DNA of 64,000 nucleotides from Coriobacteriia bacterium (GCA_016938395.1 JAFGUS010000078.1:19014-83013), one strand, 5' to 3'. Positions 45,368 through 54,926 are shown, counted from the first letter of the stretch. The notes: generated by a model from the letters alone, not told the origin. Program-made: numbers and translations.

Positions 45368-47548
45368 CTACTTGAGTGCCGCGTCGATCGCCGCCTTCAC
45401 AACGTCCGAGATGGCGTTCGTGCCGCCGTAGACCTTCGGGGTGAGTACATCAGCCTTGGCTGCCTTCAAGTAGTCTCCAGCGGCCTTTGAGAGCGCCTCG
45501 GGCCGCGTCAGCAGCACCACACCGCCGTTCGCGCCCGCCGCGGCACCGCCGCCGAGCGCATCGGGGAAGTTGAGGCCTGTGGCAACGCCGATGTACGCGT
45601 TCTCGGCCCACCACATCCGCACGCCGTAGTCGGCTACCTTCGCGGCCGTCTCGTAGCGGTCAGCGCCTGCCTCACGGTGCACGGTGCGCACGCCGGCGAG
45701 GCTGCCGAGAAGGGTCTCCACGCCGCTCGACACCGCCAACTCGCCACCCGCGATGATGATCTCGTCGATGCCGACCTCCGTGATCACGCTCGCCGTGGCA
45801 GGCGGAAGCGCGCTCGTCTGCGTCAGCAGCACGGGGAAGGCGTTAGCGTACGCGATCGGGGCCACCGCCAGCGCGTCTGCGAAGGCATCACCGCGCACCA
45901 CGAAGGCCGGCAGCTCATCGCGCGACCCGACGACCGCGTCGATCTTACGTGCCACCGCAGCGGCGGTCTCGTAGCGGTTGAGACCCTGCGCGCGGTCGGT
46001 GGCGAACCCGGCTGTCTTGAGTGCGCTCTCCACCGTCGTGCTTACCGCCGAGGGACCGCCGATGATCATGACCGTCGAGACGCCCAGCCGGTTGAGTTCG
46101 GTCACCAGACCCGTCGGCAGCGAAGCAGTGCGGGTGAGCAGAACCGGCGAACCGTAGGCGCCGGCCAGGCCGGAGGCTGACAGCGCGTCCGCGAAGTCCT
46201 CGCCGGTGGCGAGGATCGCGGTCTTCACACTCCCCGCGGCGAACGTCTTCTTGGAGATCTCGATGGCCGTCGCGTAGCGATCGGCGCCCCAGATGCGCTC
46301 GGTTGCGCCGAGAACCGGCGTCGCGCTCTTGGCCCAGTACAGACTGAACGCGCCGCTGCCCTCGAACTGGCGCACCTCGATGTAGTAGGTGCCGGCCGTC
46401 ACGGCATCAAAGGTCACCGAGTCCTCGGTGTCGAAGCCGTCAGCGTAGGCCACCGGCACGGTCGTCTGCAGGTTCGCGGTGCCCGGCGGATACAGGTAGA
46501 CGTCGAAGTCAGCGCCGACGGGGCTCACCAAGCGAAGGTCGAGCCGGTCGCCCGCCGCCAGATCTACGCGATAGACGATGTTGGCGGACGCGCCGCCGTC
46601 CAGACTCGCCGAGGCCGGAGATGCCGGCAGGGCGACAGCGTCGCCGATGTTCTTCCACACGTCCATGCCGAGAGCCGAAACGGACCACTCGAGGTCGTAG
46701 GTTCCGGCTCCGGCAGCCGCCCGAACGTCCAGGTAGTACGTGCCGTCCTTTTCCGAGCCGTACGGCACGTCGAAGTACAACACACGCTCGGAGCCGCTCA
46801 CAGATGCGGCAACGGGCACCGCTGTGAGGATGCTCGTGGCGTCAGGTCCGTACAGGTGAAGCTCGGGAGTGAGCGACACATCCCAGCCGTCCAGAAACGC
46901 GTAGAGCCGCTCGCCGTCGCCGATCTCGATCGCCCACACGTCGTCGGGATCGCTGATCACGTCGACCGTGTCGGTCACCGTCGGCCCGGGAATCGCTCCG
47001 GGGATCTCGCTGTCGTTGTCCGAGTCCCACGGCGCCGCGTACCAGCCGAGGTAGTAGGTGCCCGCGCCGGATGCGGCGGCGACCGCCACGTAGTAGTCAC
47101 CGGCCGTCTCGATACGGTACGCGAAGCTCTTGGGATACCCATCACCCGCGGTGCCTGTGAGCGCCGGTTGGACCACGATGTCGGTGGTTCCCGGCGCAAA
47201 GAGCAACACGTCGGCGTTGAGCGCCGCATCACCGGTTAGCGTCACGCCGATGCGGTCACCGGCGGCAAGCGTGACCTCGTACACGTCCACCGCATCGGTG
47301 GCAAGATCGAGCGTGCCTTCCACCGGGGTCGCCGGCAGGGCCACCGCGGTGGCGGGGGTGCCACCCGCGTCTGGCACCTCGGCGATGCCGACCCGGTCTG
47401 CTGCGAGCGACCGGAGCACCTTCGTGGTGCGGGGGTCGTACGCCGCGCTGGGCGAGTCACCCGCGATCGCAGCGCTCGGCGCAACGACCAACGCGACCAT
47501 CGCGACGACGCACGCGAGGGCGGTAAGGCGGGACTTGAAGCGGATCAT
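45368..47548 (-). CDS. Secreted protein with PPC-like domains and three CWB2 repeats
   Basis: A 726-residue surface protein. Residues 1-29 are a signal peptide (ALACVVAMVALVVAPSAAIA). Three pre-peptidase-C-terminal-like beta domains follow (about 85-175, 185-300 and 310-405; VYEVTLAAGDRIGV, YRVDLAAGDRLDLRL). Three CWB2 domains end the protein (about 415-726), each with R-Y-A/E-T-A and a FPDALG/FADALS motif. CWB2 anchors proteins to wall polysaccharide. No catalytic domain is visible, so it may be structural or adhesive. ATG at 47548 has a GGGAGGG ribosome site. Confidence 0.88.
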   Translation of the reverse strand: MIRFKSRLTALACVVAMVALVVAPSAAIAGDSPSAAYDPRTTKVLRSLAADRVGIAEVPDAGGTPATAVALPATPVEGTLDLATDAVDVYEVTLAAGDRIGVTLTGDAALNADVLLFAPGTTDIVVQPALTGTAGDGYPKSFAYRIETAGDYYVAVAAASGAGTYYLGWYAAPWDSDNDSEIPGAIPGPTVTDTVDVISDPDDVWAIEIGDGERLYAFLDGWDVSLTPELHLYGPDATSILTAVPVAASVSGSERVLYFDVPYGSEKDGTYYLDVRAAAGAGTYDLEWSVSALGMDVWKNIGDAVALPASPASASLDGGASANIVYRVDLAAGDRLDLRLVSPVGADFDVYLYPPGTANLQTTVPVAYADGFDTEDSVTFDAVTAGTYYIEVRQFEGSGAFSLYWAKSATPVLGATERIWGADRYATAIEISKKTFAAGSVKTAILATGEDFADALSASGLAGAYGSPVLLTRTASLPTGLVTELNRLGVSTVMIIGGPSAVSTTVESALKTAGFATDRAQGLNRYETAAAVARKIDAVVGSRDELPAFVVRGDAFADALAVAPIAYANAFPVLLTQTSALPPATASVITEVGIDEIIIAGGELAVSSGVETLLGSLAGVRTVHREAGADRYETAAKVADYGVRMWWAENAYIGVATGLNFPDALGGGAAAGANGGVVLLTRPEALSKAAGDYLKAAKADVLTPKVYGGTNAISDVVKAAIDAALK

Positions 47549-47578
47549 ACGGCGTACCCTCCCCTAGAGCCTGCACGG

Positions 47579-47600
47579 CACGCGACCCCCGGGTCGCGTG
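47579..47600 (-). other. Leader hairpin before the PPC-CWB2 gene
   Basis: CACGCGACCC-N2-GGGTCGCGTG, a 10-bp perfect stem, lies about 30 bases before the start codon. Pairing extends past a 2x2 internal loop by four more pairs. It probably forms in the mRNA leader and could affect stability or translation. Confidence 0.4.
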
Positions 47601-47691
47601 TGGTGCCAACTGTACCATAAGCGTGAGGCTGAACAGCCCTCAGGATGCCGGATCTTCACGGCGGAACATGCGCGCCGACGAGCGGTCTCGG

Positions 47692-48816
47692 CTACCGGCC
47701 GAACGGCTCTTCGATGCGCACGAGGAAGGCTTCGACCACTGCCGGATCGAACTGCATTCCGGACTGCTCGCGAATGTACTCGAGCGCGTCGCTCTTCGAC
47801 CACGCCTGCCGGTAGGGGCGGTCCGAGGTGAGCGCGTCGTAGACGTCGATGACCGAGAAGACGCGAGCCGAAAGCGGAATGTCCTCCCCTGCCAGACCCT
47901 CGGGGTATCCCGTGCCGTCCCAGCGCTCGTGGTGGTAGTACGGGATGTCCATCGCGTCAGAGAGGAACTCGATCCGCGACAGCAACTCGCGCGCGTACCT
48001 CGGATGTTCGCGCATCACGGCCCACTCCTCGTCGGTGAGCGGGCCGGGTTTGTGCAGGATGGCGTCAGGGATGACCATCTTCCCGATGTCGTGCAGCAGC
48101 GCCCCGCGCCGCACCTGCGGCAGATCGTGGTGCGGCACGCCGAGGCTCGCCGCCATCTCCACAGCGAGCAGTGCGGAACGCTCGGTGTGGCCGAGCGTGT
48201 CGGCATCGCGCATCTCGAGCGCAAACGACCAGCCCTCGAGCGTGGAGTCGTACGCGCAGATGAGCTCGGCCGCGGCGCGCTGCGCCTCCTCGAAGAGCCT
48301 CGCATTGACCACGGAAACGGCGATCAGCGCCGAGAGCGCACGACTGAGCGCTACGTCGTCGGCTGTGTACACGTTGGGATGGTCGGTGCCCAGGATGAGC
48401 GCCCCCACCGCCTGCGAGTCGGCCACAAGCGGCACGAAGAGCAGCGAGCGCAGGCCGCGCACCGTGACGATCGCGAGCTCGGGCTCGCTCAGGACCGCGG
48501 CGTCCACATCCGGGATGAACACCGGATCGCTCGACTCGAGCGCGCTCCGCAGATGCGGATGGCGGTCCAACCCTGCCAGACGGAACTCATCGGCGAACCC
48601 GCGCGGCAGCGGTGGCGTCGTGGCTCCCAGCAACACGACATCATCGTCCAGGCACAGATAGACGGCACCGGTCTGCAGCCCGAGCACCTCTACGGCTGCC
48701 TCGACAGACGTCTGCAGCACGCTCTCCAAATCGAGTGACCCGGCGAGCGCAAGGCTCACCCGAACGAGCGCGGCCAGGTCGCTACGGGTGATGTCTGCTA
48801 GTGGTGCGCGAGACAC
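47692..48816 (-). CDS. GAF - HD-GYP protein, probable cyclic-di-GMP phosphodiesterase
   Basis: A 374-residue cytoplasmic regulator. Residues about 25-175 form a GAF sensor domain. The rest is an HD-GYP domain with the metal motifs GHTERS, LLHDIGKMVIPD and HHERWDGTGYPEGL, then IDVYDALTSDRPYR. All HD and GYP residues are present, so hydrolysis of c-di-GMP is likely. Start near 48816. It neighbours surface-protein genes, which may be what it controls (inference). Confidence 0.88.
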   Translation of the reverse strand: MSRAPLADITRSDLAALVRVSLALAGSLDLESVLQTSVEAAVEVLGLQTGAVYLCLDDDVVLLGATTPPLPRGFADEFRLAGLDRHPHLRSALESSDPVFIPDVDAAVLSEPELAIVTVRGLRSLLFVPLVADSQAVGALILGTDHPNVYTADDVALSRALSALIAVSVVNARLFEEAQRAAAELICAYDSTLEGWSFALEMRDADTLGHTERSALLAVEMAASLGVPHHDLPQVRRGALLHDIGKMVIPDAILHKPGPLTDEEWAVMREHPRYARELLSRIEFLSDAMDIPYYHHERWDGTGYPEGLAGEDIPLSARVFSVIDVYDALTSDRPYRQAWSKSDALEYIREQSGMQFDPAVVEAFLVRIEEPFGR

Positions 48817-48910
48817 GAGTTTCCCCTCGGCAGCTCGGATGGCGCTCGCACGACTCCGGAGCGCCGCGCGCGGACAGGTCCGTTAAGCAAATCCCGCTCC
48901 AACACAAGGT

Positions 48911-48938
48911 ACGGACCCGGCCGCGAGACCGGGGCCGT
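48911..48938 (-). terminator. Terminator after the acetamidase operon
   Basis: On the minus strand ACGGCCCCGG-N8-CCGGGTCCGT pairs in 9 of 10 positions and is followed by ACCTTGTGTT, about 20-50 bases past the acetamidase stop. Confidence 0.6.
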
Positions 48939-48958
48939 TTGAGTGCGCTTCGCGACAG

Positions 48959-49864
48959 CTACCGCGGCATCACGAACCCGTAGTCGGCGAGCACGGACTT
49001 GGGGAACTCGAAGCGCACGGTCATGAGCGGATCGACAACCTGGCAGAACTTCAGGTAGCCGACGAGGCTCATGAGCAGCGCCGCATCGTTGTTGGGGAAT
49101 CCGGCCACCTTGGTGAGGAACGCGTGCATCATGTCGATCGCCATCTTGTAGGCGGCATCCGTGGTCTCCGCCGAGGCGATCACGGCCACGATCTCGTCAT
49201 TTTCCAGGAACGGGGTCGGCAGCTCGGGAATATCGACCACCTGCGGGGTGAGTCGCACCTCGCCGGGCGTCTCGGCGCCACAGATGACAACTTCGCCGTC
49301 ACCCATTACCGCGTGCATGTCGCCGCAGCCGAAGAGCGCGCCTTCCACACCGACGGTGAAGTACAGGCTCGCGCCGGTGGTCACCAGCGTGCAGTCCATG
49401 TTGCCGCCGTGCCCACCCGGGGTGCTGTTGGGGATGGTCCCCTCAGACGGCGCCACGCCGATCACGCCCAGCATCGGCTTCTGCTTCACCCGCACCTTGT
49501 CCTTGAAGACCACCGAGTCACCGTCGTGCTCAACGATGACCGTCTCCTCCTTGGTGATGAGGTGGCCGAGCGCGCCCACCTCCGGCACCGCCACCATCAC
49601 CGACGGGCCGTGCGCCTTGACCTCGTGAAGCTCGATGCGCAGCACGTCGCCCGGCTTGGTGCCCTCGATGTAGATGGGGCCGGTGGCGGGGTTGGTGATC
49701 GACCAGTCGAGGGTGGCGAGCGTGTCGGCCGTGGTCTTGAGCTGGCCGGAAAAGCAGTCGTGGGTGGTGAGGTGCAGCTCTTCGCCCTGCGGCACGCGCA
49801 GCACGGGTGTCACCTCGGGAGAGAAGCCGAAGAACGCCTGGTCTCGCGTCAACTCGTTGGTCAT
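48959..49864 (-). CDS. Acetamidase/formamidase family protein
   Basis: A 301-residue member of the FmdA/AmdA family, which hydrolyses short amides to ammonia and the acid. Family markers are LTTHDCFSGQ, the GPIYIEGTKPGDVL segment, TPGGHGGNMDC, LYFTVGVEGALFGCGDMHA (core GALFGCGDMHA) and the C-terminal long helix. It is the last gene of the ABC importer operon, 34 bases after livM. Amide-binding HAAT importers with a formamidase gene are known from Methylophilus (fmd cluster), so an amide-scavenging role fits. The exact amide is unknown. Confidence 0.87.
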   Translation of the reverse strand: MTNELTRDQAFFGFSPEVTPVLRVPQGEELHLTTHDCFSGQLKTTADTLATLDWSITNPATGPIYIEGTKPGDVLRIELHEVKAHGPSVMVAVPEVGALGHLITKEETVIVEHDGDSVVFKDKVRVKQKPMLGVIGVAPSEGTIPNSTPGGHGGNMDCTLVTTGASLYFTVGVEGALFGCGDMHAVMGDGEVVICGAETPGEVRLTPQVVDIPELPTPFLENDEIVAVIASAETTDAAYKMAIDMMHAFLTKVAGFPNNDAALLMSLVGYLKFCQVVDPLMTVRFEFPKSVLADYGFVMPR

Positions 49865-49897
49865 TGTAGAACCTCCTTGCTCGGCGAGCGGTCGTAA

Positions 49898-50977
49898 TCA
49901 GGCCGCCCGCGCCTCCTCAGCGTCGGCGTCGGCAGCCGGAACAGCCTTCTTCTTGAACAGCGGCCACCGTAGTTCCTGACCGCCGATGATCCCGTTGGGT
50001 CGCCAGATGAGCACGATCACCATCAGGACGGCCATCACGAGTTCGGTGAGACCGTAGACCTCGAAGCTGAACGTACCCGAGTTGTTCATCCACGACTCAA
50101 CCTGCCGCAGGCCCTCGCGGGCGAGCGTGACGATGGCGGTCCCGGTGAAGGCACCCGAGATCGAGCCCTGACCGCCGATGACGATCATCGTGAGCAGCAG
50201 GAAGGTCTCGCCGATGTAGAACGCCTTGGGTGAGAACGACGTGATGAAGTGCGCCCATACACCGCCCGAAAGTCCCGCGATCAGCGCCGAGAGCACGAAG
50301 GCGATGTAGCGCACGCGCACCACGCTGATACCGATCGACATCGCGGCGTAGCGGTCGTCGCGCGATGCGCGCAGGCGCAGGCCCAGCGATGACTCCCGGT
50401 ACCAGTGCGCCACCAGGAGCATGATCACCGCTCCCGCAGCAGCCACGCCGAGCGTGGTGAACGCCTGCAGCCCGAAGAACGTGCGCGGGCCGTTGGTGAC
50501 ATTGTCCCACTGGGTCATGACCACGTGGATGACGATGAGCGTGGCAAAGAGCGTGATCACGCCCACCGCGTCGGAGAGACGCATCAGCGGCCAGCCGATG
50601 ATCGCGGCGATTAGCGCGGCAACCACTCCCCCAAGGGCGATGGCGAGCAGCACCGGCACCTGGATATCCACGAGTGCCGGGTACATGTTGGGCACGCCGA
50701 GGCTCTTCACCATCGGCGCCATCGAGAGGATGCCCGATGCGTACGCGCCGATGCCGACCCAGCCCACGTGCGTCCAGGCCAGGATGCCCGAGTTGCCCAT
50801 GAACACCTGCAGGCCGAGCACAATCATGAGGTTCACGCAGAAGTACGTGTAGATGTTGATGACGAGCGGCGTGCCCAGGAAGTGCACGAGCACGCCCACG
50901 AGCAGCAGCGGCACGAGCAGGATCGCAAGCGTCGAGCGCTTGCCGAGGAGTGCAGCCAGATCGGTCTTGGGCGTCAT
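49898..50977 (-). CDS. livM: Branched-chain amino acid/amide-type ABC transporter permease (LivM)
   Basis: A 359-residue membrane permease of the HAAT family with about 10 helices. It holds the EAA-like loop region SLGLRLRASRDDRYAAMSIGI (core RASRDDRYAAMSIGI) that contacts the ATPases, and FLLLTMIVIGGQGSISGAFTG (core VIGGQGSISGAFTG), typical of LivM. The start overlaps the livH stop by four bases. A short Ala/Glu tail follows the last helix. Confidence 0.9.
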   Translation of the reverse strand: MTPKTDLAALLGKRSTLAILLVPLLLVGVLVHFLGTPLVINIYTYFCVNLMIVLGLQVFMGNSGILAWTHVGWVGIGAYASGILSMAPMVKSLGVPNMYPALVDIQVPVLLAIALGGVVAALIAAIIGWPLMRLSDAVGVITLFATLIVIHVVMTQWDNVTNGPRTFFGLQAFTTLGVAAAGAVIMLLVAHWYRESSLGLRLRASRDDRYAAMSIGISVVRVRYIAFVLSALIAGLSGGVWAHFITSFSPKAFYIGETFLLLTMIVIGGQGSISGAFTGTAIVTLAREGLRQVESWMNNSGTFSFEVYGLTELVMAVLMVIVLIWRPNGIIGGQELRWPLFKKKAVPAADADAEEARAA

Positions 50978-51867
50978 CCAACACGCTCCTCGGTATAGCC
51001 GCCGCGCCAGATGCCCTCAGGCCTGAACAGCAGGAACAGGATCACGATCACGAACATGAACGCGTCACGGTAGCTGATCATCGAGGCGGGCAGCATGATG
51101 CTCAGGATGTTGAAGAGAAGTCCGTACACGAAGCCGCCGATCACAGCGCCCACGAGGCTGTGCATGCCACCCATGACGGTTGCGATGAACGCGATGAGCA
51201 GCGGCGCCGCGCCGATGAGCGGGTCTACCGACGAGGACCGCGCCACCCAGAAGATGGACACCACGCCGGCGAGCAGACCGCTGATGATGAACGTGGCCGA
51301 AATCACCAGGTTTGCCGGCACGCCCATGAGGCGCGTGGTGGTGAACTTGTCAGCGGCGGCACGCATGGCGATACCGAGCACGGTCCGCTTCATCACGATG
51401 CTCAGGCCCACGAGGAGCACCACCGTAGTGCCGATGATGAGCACGTTGCGCACCGGTACGGTGGCCGTGCCGAGTGTGAGCGTCTGGGAGAAGAGCGACG
51501 GGAACTTGACTGCACGCGACCGCGGCGAGATGGCGATGAGCACCACGTTTTGCAGGAACACGCTCACCGCGAACGATGTGACGAGCATGGCCGTGAGCGA
51601 CTTGGTGCGCACGGGCCGGAACGCCACAAGCTCGGTGAGGTAGCTCACGAGCGCCGCTGCCGCGACGGCGAGCGCAATGCCCACGTACCACGGCACTCCG
51701 GTATACAGGCCGAGCAGGTACAGAGCGTAGCCGCCCACCATGATGTACTCGCCGTAGGCGAAGTTGACGAGTTTCAGGATGCCGTACACGAACACGAGGC
51801 CGAGCGAGAGGAGCGCGTACAGACTCCCCAGGCTGATCGTGTTGATGATGAACTCGAGATCGATCAC
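50974..51867 (-). CDS. livH: Branched-chain amino acid/amide-type ABC transporter permease (LivH)
   Basis: A 297-residue permease with eight or so helices. Family patterns are NTISLGSLYALLSLGLVFVYG (core LYALLSLGLVFVYGI), VAFRPVRTKS, and the coupling-loop stretch GIAMRAAADKFTTTRLMGV. It pairs with LivM to form the membrane channel. It overlaps both neighbours by four bases, so all four transporter proteins are likely made in fixed ratio. Confidence 0.92.
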   Translation of the reverse strand: MIDLEFIINTISLGSLYALLSLGLVFVYGILKLVNFAYGEYIMVGGYALYLLGLYTGVPWYVGIALAVAAAALVSYLTELVAFRPVRTKSLTAMLVTSFAVSVFLQNVVLIAISPRSRAVKFPSLFSQTLTLGTATVPVRNVLIIGTTVVLLVGLSIVMKRTVLGIAMRAAADKFTTTRLMGVPANLVISATFIISGLLAGVVSIFWVARSSSVDPLIGAAPLLIAFIATVMGGMHSLVGAVIGGFVYGLLFNILSIMLPASMISYRDAFMFVIVILFLLFRPEGIWRGGYTEERVG

Positions 51868-52601
51868 AGCAGGTGCACCTCGCAGGTCTCGTCGTCTTCC
51901 CCGCCGAAGTAGACCGACGCGATGTCCACCTTGCGCTTGAGCTCGTCGGGCGTACCCGAGAACTCGAGCGAGCCGGTGGCGAGCAGATACGCGCGGTCCA
52001 CGATCTCAAGCGCCCGCTCGGCGTTCTGTTCCACGAGCAGGATGGTGGTGCCGCGCTCGCGGAGCCGCACGATGAGCTCGAAGATCTGGTCGGTGAGCGC
52101 GGGCGACAGGCCGAGTGAGGGCTCGTCGAGCATGAGCAGCTTGGGGTGGCTCATCATCGCGCGGGCGATCGCGAGCATCTGCTGCTCGCCGCCGGAGAGC
52201 AGCCCGCCCGCCTGGCGGTAGCGCTCCTTGAGGATCGGGAAGAGCTCGAACACCTCGTCGAGGTCGGCTTTGTAGCGCGTCCGCTCGTAGGACGAGAACG
52301 CGCCAAGCCGCAGGTTCTCCTCAACGGTGAGGCTACCGAAGATGTCACGGCCCTCGGGCACCATCGAGATGCCCTTCTTGAGGATCTTCTCGGGCGTCCT
52401 GTTGGCGATGTCCTCATCCAGGAACCGAATGGTCCCCTTCACGGGCCGCAGCACGCCCGAGATCGCCTTCAGTGTGGTGGACTTCCCGGCGCCGTTGACG
52501 CCGAGGAGCGCCACGAGCTCCCCTTCGGCTACCTCGAGCGACACGCCGTGCAGGGCTGTGATCGCGCCGTAGGAGGCGTAGAGGTTCTCGACAGTGAGCA
52601 T
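51864..52601 (-). CDS. livF: ABC transporter ATPase (LivF)
   Basis: A 245-residue ATPase. Walker A is GVNGAGKSTTLKAISG, the signature is LLSGGEQQMLAIARAM, Walker B is LLMLDEPSLGLSP, and the H-loop position holds glutamine-like variation (LLVEQNAERAL, as is usual in LivF). Its partner is LivG. Start ATG at 52601. Confidence 0.93.
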   Translation of the reverse strand: MLTVENLYASYGAITALHGVSLEVAEGELVALLGVNGAGKSTTLKAISGVLRPVKGTIRFLDEDIANRTPEKILKKGISMVPEGRDIFGSLTVEENLRLGAFSSYERTRYKADLDEVFELFPILKERYRQAGGLLSGGEQQMLAIARAMMSHPKLLMLDEPSLGLSPALTDQIFELIVRLRERGTTILLVEQNAERALEIVDRAYLLATGSLEFSGTPDELKRKVDIASVYFGGEDDETCEVHLL

Positions 52602-52614
52602 CTTCTGGCCTCCT

Positions 52615-53358
52615 TTACGCCGTGCTTCCGAGGTACGCGGTCACAACCTGGGGGTTGGCCCGCACCTCGGCGGGCGTTCCCTCGGCGATCGTCTTGCCGT
52701 AGTTGAGCACGTGCAGCCGCGCGCAGAGGTTCATCATCAAGCGCATGTCGTGCTCCACAACGAGGAGTCCGACGTGCTTGCGCGCGGGAATGTCGCGGAG
52801 CATCTCGAGGAGCAGGTCGCTCTCGTTCTCGTTCAGGCCGGCCGCGGGCTCGTCGAGCAGCAGGAACTTCGGCCGCATGGCGAGCGCGCGGGCGATCTCC
52901 AGTTTGCGCTGGTGGCCGAAGGGGAGCTCGCTCGCGAGCTTGGCGCCCCACTCGGCGATGCCCATCTCCTCGAGGAGGTCGGTTGCCACGGTCACGGCGT
53001 CGCGGCGGCTCATACCCTGGCTCACGGCGCCCACCTCCACGTTCTCGAGAACCGTGAGCTCCTTGAACAGGCGGATCGTCTGAAACGTGCGCGCCATACC
53101 GGTGTGCGACACCCGGTGCGACGGCATCTTCACGGTCTCCACGCCGTCCACCACCACGGAGCCGCTCGTGGCCTTAAGCAGACCCGTCATCACGTTGATG
53201 CACGTGGTCTTGCCCGAGCCGTTGGGGCCGATGAGCCCGAGGATCTCGCCCGTCTTCAGGCTGAAGCTCACGTCGTCGAGCGCCTTGAGCCCGGCGAACG
53301 ACTTGCTGAGGTTTCGGATCTCGAGAAGGCTTTCGCGCTTCTCCTCGCCTGATGTCAT
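52615..53358 (-). CDS. livG: ABC transporter ATPase (LivG)
   Basis: A 247-residue ATPase. Walker A is GPNGSGKTTCINVMTG, Walker B is FLLLDEPAAGLNE, and the H-loop is VVEHDMRLMM. The signature reads LPFGHQRKLEIARAL, with H where most LivG proteins have Q. ARTFQTIRLF is typical of LivG. It follows the binding-protein gene after a 170-base gap with a hairpin, a layout that lets the binding protein be made in excess. Confidence 0.92.
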   Translation of the reverse strand: MTSGEEKRESLLEIRNLSKSFAGLKALDDVSFSLKTGEILGLIGPNGSGKTTCINVMTGLLKATSGSVVVDGVETVKMPSHRVSHTGMARTFQTIRLFKELTVLENVEVGAVSQGMSRRDAVTVATDLLEEMGIAEWGAKLASELPFGHQRKLEIARALAMRPKFLLLDEPAAGLNENESDLLLEMLRDIPARKHVGLLVVEHDMRLMMNLCARLHVLNYGKTIAEGTPAEVRANPQVVTAYLGSTA

Positions 53359-53462
53359 CAGGCCTCCTGTGCCGGGTCGCGGTCGGTCAGCGGTCCTCGT
53401 TCATGACAGAAGCGGCACGCACGCCGCTCCGATCGCACGTCCGGTTACCCGGGCGCGCAGAG

Positions 53463-53497
53463 CCGGGGGAGAGCCCGAGTGTCGGACCCTCCCCCGC
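53463..53497 (-). terminator. Intercistronic hairpin between binding protein and livG
   Basis: GGGGGAG and CTCCCCC arms (7 bp) with an 18-nt loop lie about 35 bases after the binding-protein stop. It may act as a partial terminator or an RNA-stabilising stem that raises binding-protein output over the permease genes. Confidence 0.5.
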
Positions 53498-53528
53498 TCG
53501 TTACCTCACGTACCACACACGAGTGTTG

Positions 53529-54725
53529 CTACGGGGCCGGAATGCTGTCCGGGATGACCCAGCCGAGGAACTTCGGCTCGCCACCGACAAGCTCCACCAT
53601 GGCCGCGGCCTTGTTGGGCTCGTGACCGCTGGCAGCGTCGGACCACTCAAGCGTACCGGTGAGAAGCTCGAACGTGTTCTCCTCCATGGCCTTGGCAACC
53701 TCGGCACCGTCGGTGGTGCCGGCGATCTCCATGGCCTCGGCGAGCAGCATCACAGCGTCGTAGCCCGGAAGGATCCAGACCGCGTCGGGAGCCGCGTCAA
53801 ACTTCTCCTCGTAGGCCGCAGCGAACTCGGTGTAGCCGTCGTTCGCCTCGTCCGAAAGGAAGCCGTGCGTGTCGAAGTAGACGTCGGAGCCGTACTCGGC
53901 ACCGAGGGCCTCGAACAGACCCGGATCGTCATACGCGTCGCCGCCGACGACCGGCTGGTTCACGCCGGACTCACGGAGCGTCCGGATCATGAGGGCAAGG
54001 TCGGGCATGTACGACGAGATGTAGATGAAGTCGGGCTGCTCAGGCAGCGCCTTGATGCGGGCGAGCTGGGCCGAGACGTCGGCCTGGCCCTGGGTGTAGG
54101 TGTCCTCAAAGAACACCTCGCCGCCCAGGCTCTCGAAGTGCACGATGAAGTAGCGCGACAGGCTCTTGGTGTAGTCGATGAAGTCGTCGGTGATGACGTA
54201 GACCGTCCGCCAACCCTTCTCGTTGTACGCGTACTCGGCGGTCACGGCGCCCATGGTGGTGTTCCACATCGACATCGTGAACTGCTTGTCGCCGAGAGCG
54301 GCCGAGCCGTAGAGCGGCGACGAGGCACACGGCGAGATGCCGACGATGCCGGCGTTCTGGGCCTCGCGGGAGGCCGGGCCACCGAAGTCGAAGTCGGACG
54401 GCGCGATGATCGCCGCCGCACCATCTTCAACGAGCTGCTTGGCAACGTTACCCACCGTCACCGGGTCGCTCTTGCCGTCCATCGCAACGAGCTTGACCGG
54501 CTTGCCGAGGATGCCACCGTTCTCATTCAAGACGTCCACGGCGAGCTGAGCGCCACGGAGCGCCGGCTCGTCTAGCGGTGCCTGGATGCCGGTCTGGCAC
54601 AGCGCGGCGCCGATCATAATCTCGTCGCCCTCAACCGCTCCGCCGTCGCCGTCGTCGCTGGCGCACCCGGGCACCAGCAGGGCCAGCATCAACACAAGAA
54701 CGAGCAAACTAGCCAATCGCTTCAT
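53529..54725 (-). CDS. ABC transporter substrate-binding lipoprotein (LivJ/LivK, amide-type)
   Basis: A 398-residue periplasmic-binding-type lipoprotein. The signal peptide ends in the lipobox LVPGC, so it is anchored by Cys21 on the outer membrane face. The mature protein shows the two-lobe type 1 fold of the HAAT family (IMIGAALCQTG..., NENGGILGKPVKLV, AYDDPGLFEALG). It opens a five-protein transport operon that ends with an amidase, so the ligand may be an amide or urea-like solute rather than leucine (inference). GGAGGG lies 8 bases before the ATG. Confidence 0.9.
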   Translation of the reverse strand: MKRLASLLVLVLMLALLVPGCASDDGDGGAVEGDEIMIGAALCQTGIQAPLDEPALRGAQLAVDVLNENGGILGKPVKLVAMDGKSDPVTVGNVAKQLVEDGAAAIIAPSDFDFGGPASREAQNAGIVGISPCASSPLYGSAALGDKQFTMSMWNTTMGAVTAEYAYNEKGWRTVYVITDDFIDYTKSLSRYFIVHFESLGGEVFFEDTYTQGQADVSAQLARIKALPEQPDFIYISSYMPDLALMIRTLRESGVNQPVVGGDAYDDPGLFEALGAEYGSDVYFDTHGFLSDEANDGYTEFAAAYEEKFDAAPDAVWILPGYDAVMLLAEAMEIAGTTDGAEVAKAMEENTFELLTGTLEWSDAASGHEPNKAAAMVELVGGEPKFLGWVIPDSIPAP

Positions 54726-54844
54726 ACCATCACCCTCCGTTGTGGTTGCGGACGATCGCCCTGCGGCTTACCTCCAGCCGGACCGCCGGGCACGCCCTTT
54801 CCGTGCGTCTGGTGCAATGATGCGCGTTGCGTGTTGCCGATCTG

Positions 54845-54864
54845 TTTCGCAAAGGATAGCGAAA
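54845..54864. promoter_or_regulatory. TTTCGC-N8-GCGAAA dyad upstream of the importer operon
   Basis: A perfect 6-bp inverted repeat spans a possible minus-strand -10 box (TATCCT), about 120 bases before the binding-protein start. It is a candidate operator; no -35 box is clear. Confidence 0.35.
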
Positions 54865-54926
54865 ACGAGACTGCTACGCTAGGAACGGTGATGCAGGAGG
54901 CGGAATGGGGCGCGGGGACGTACCCC

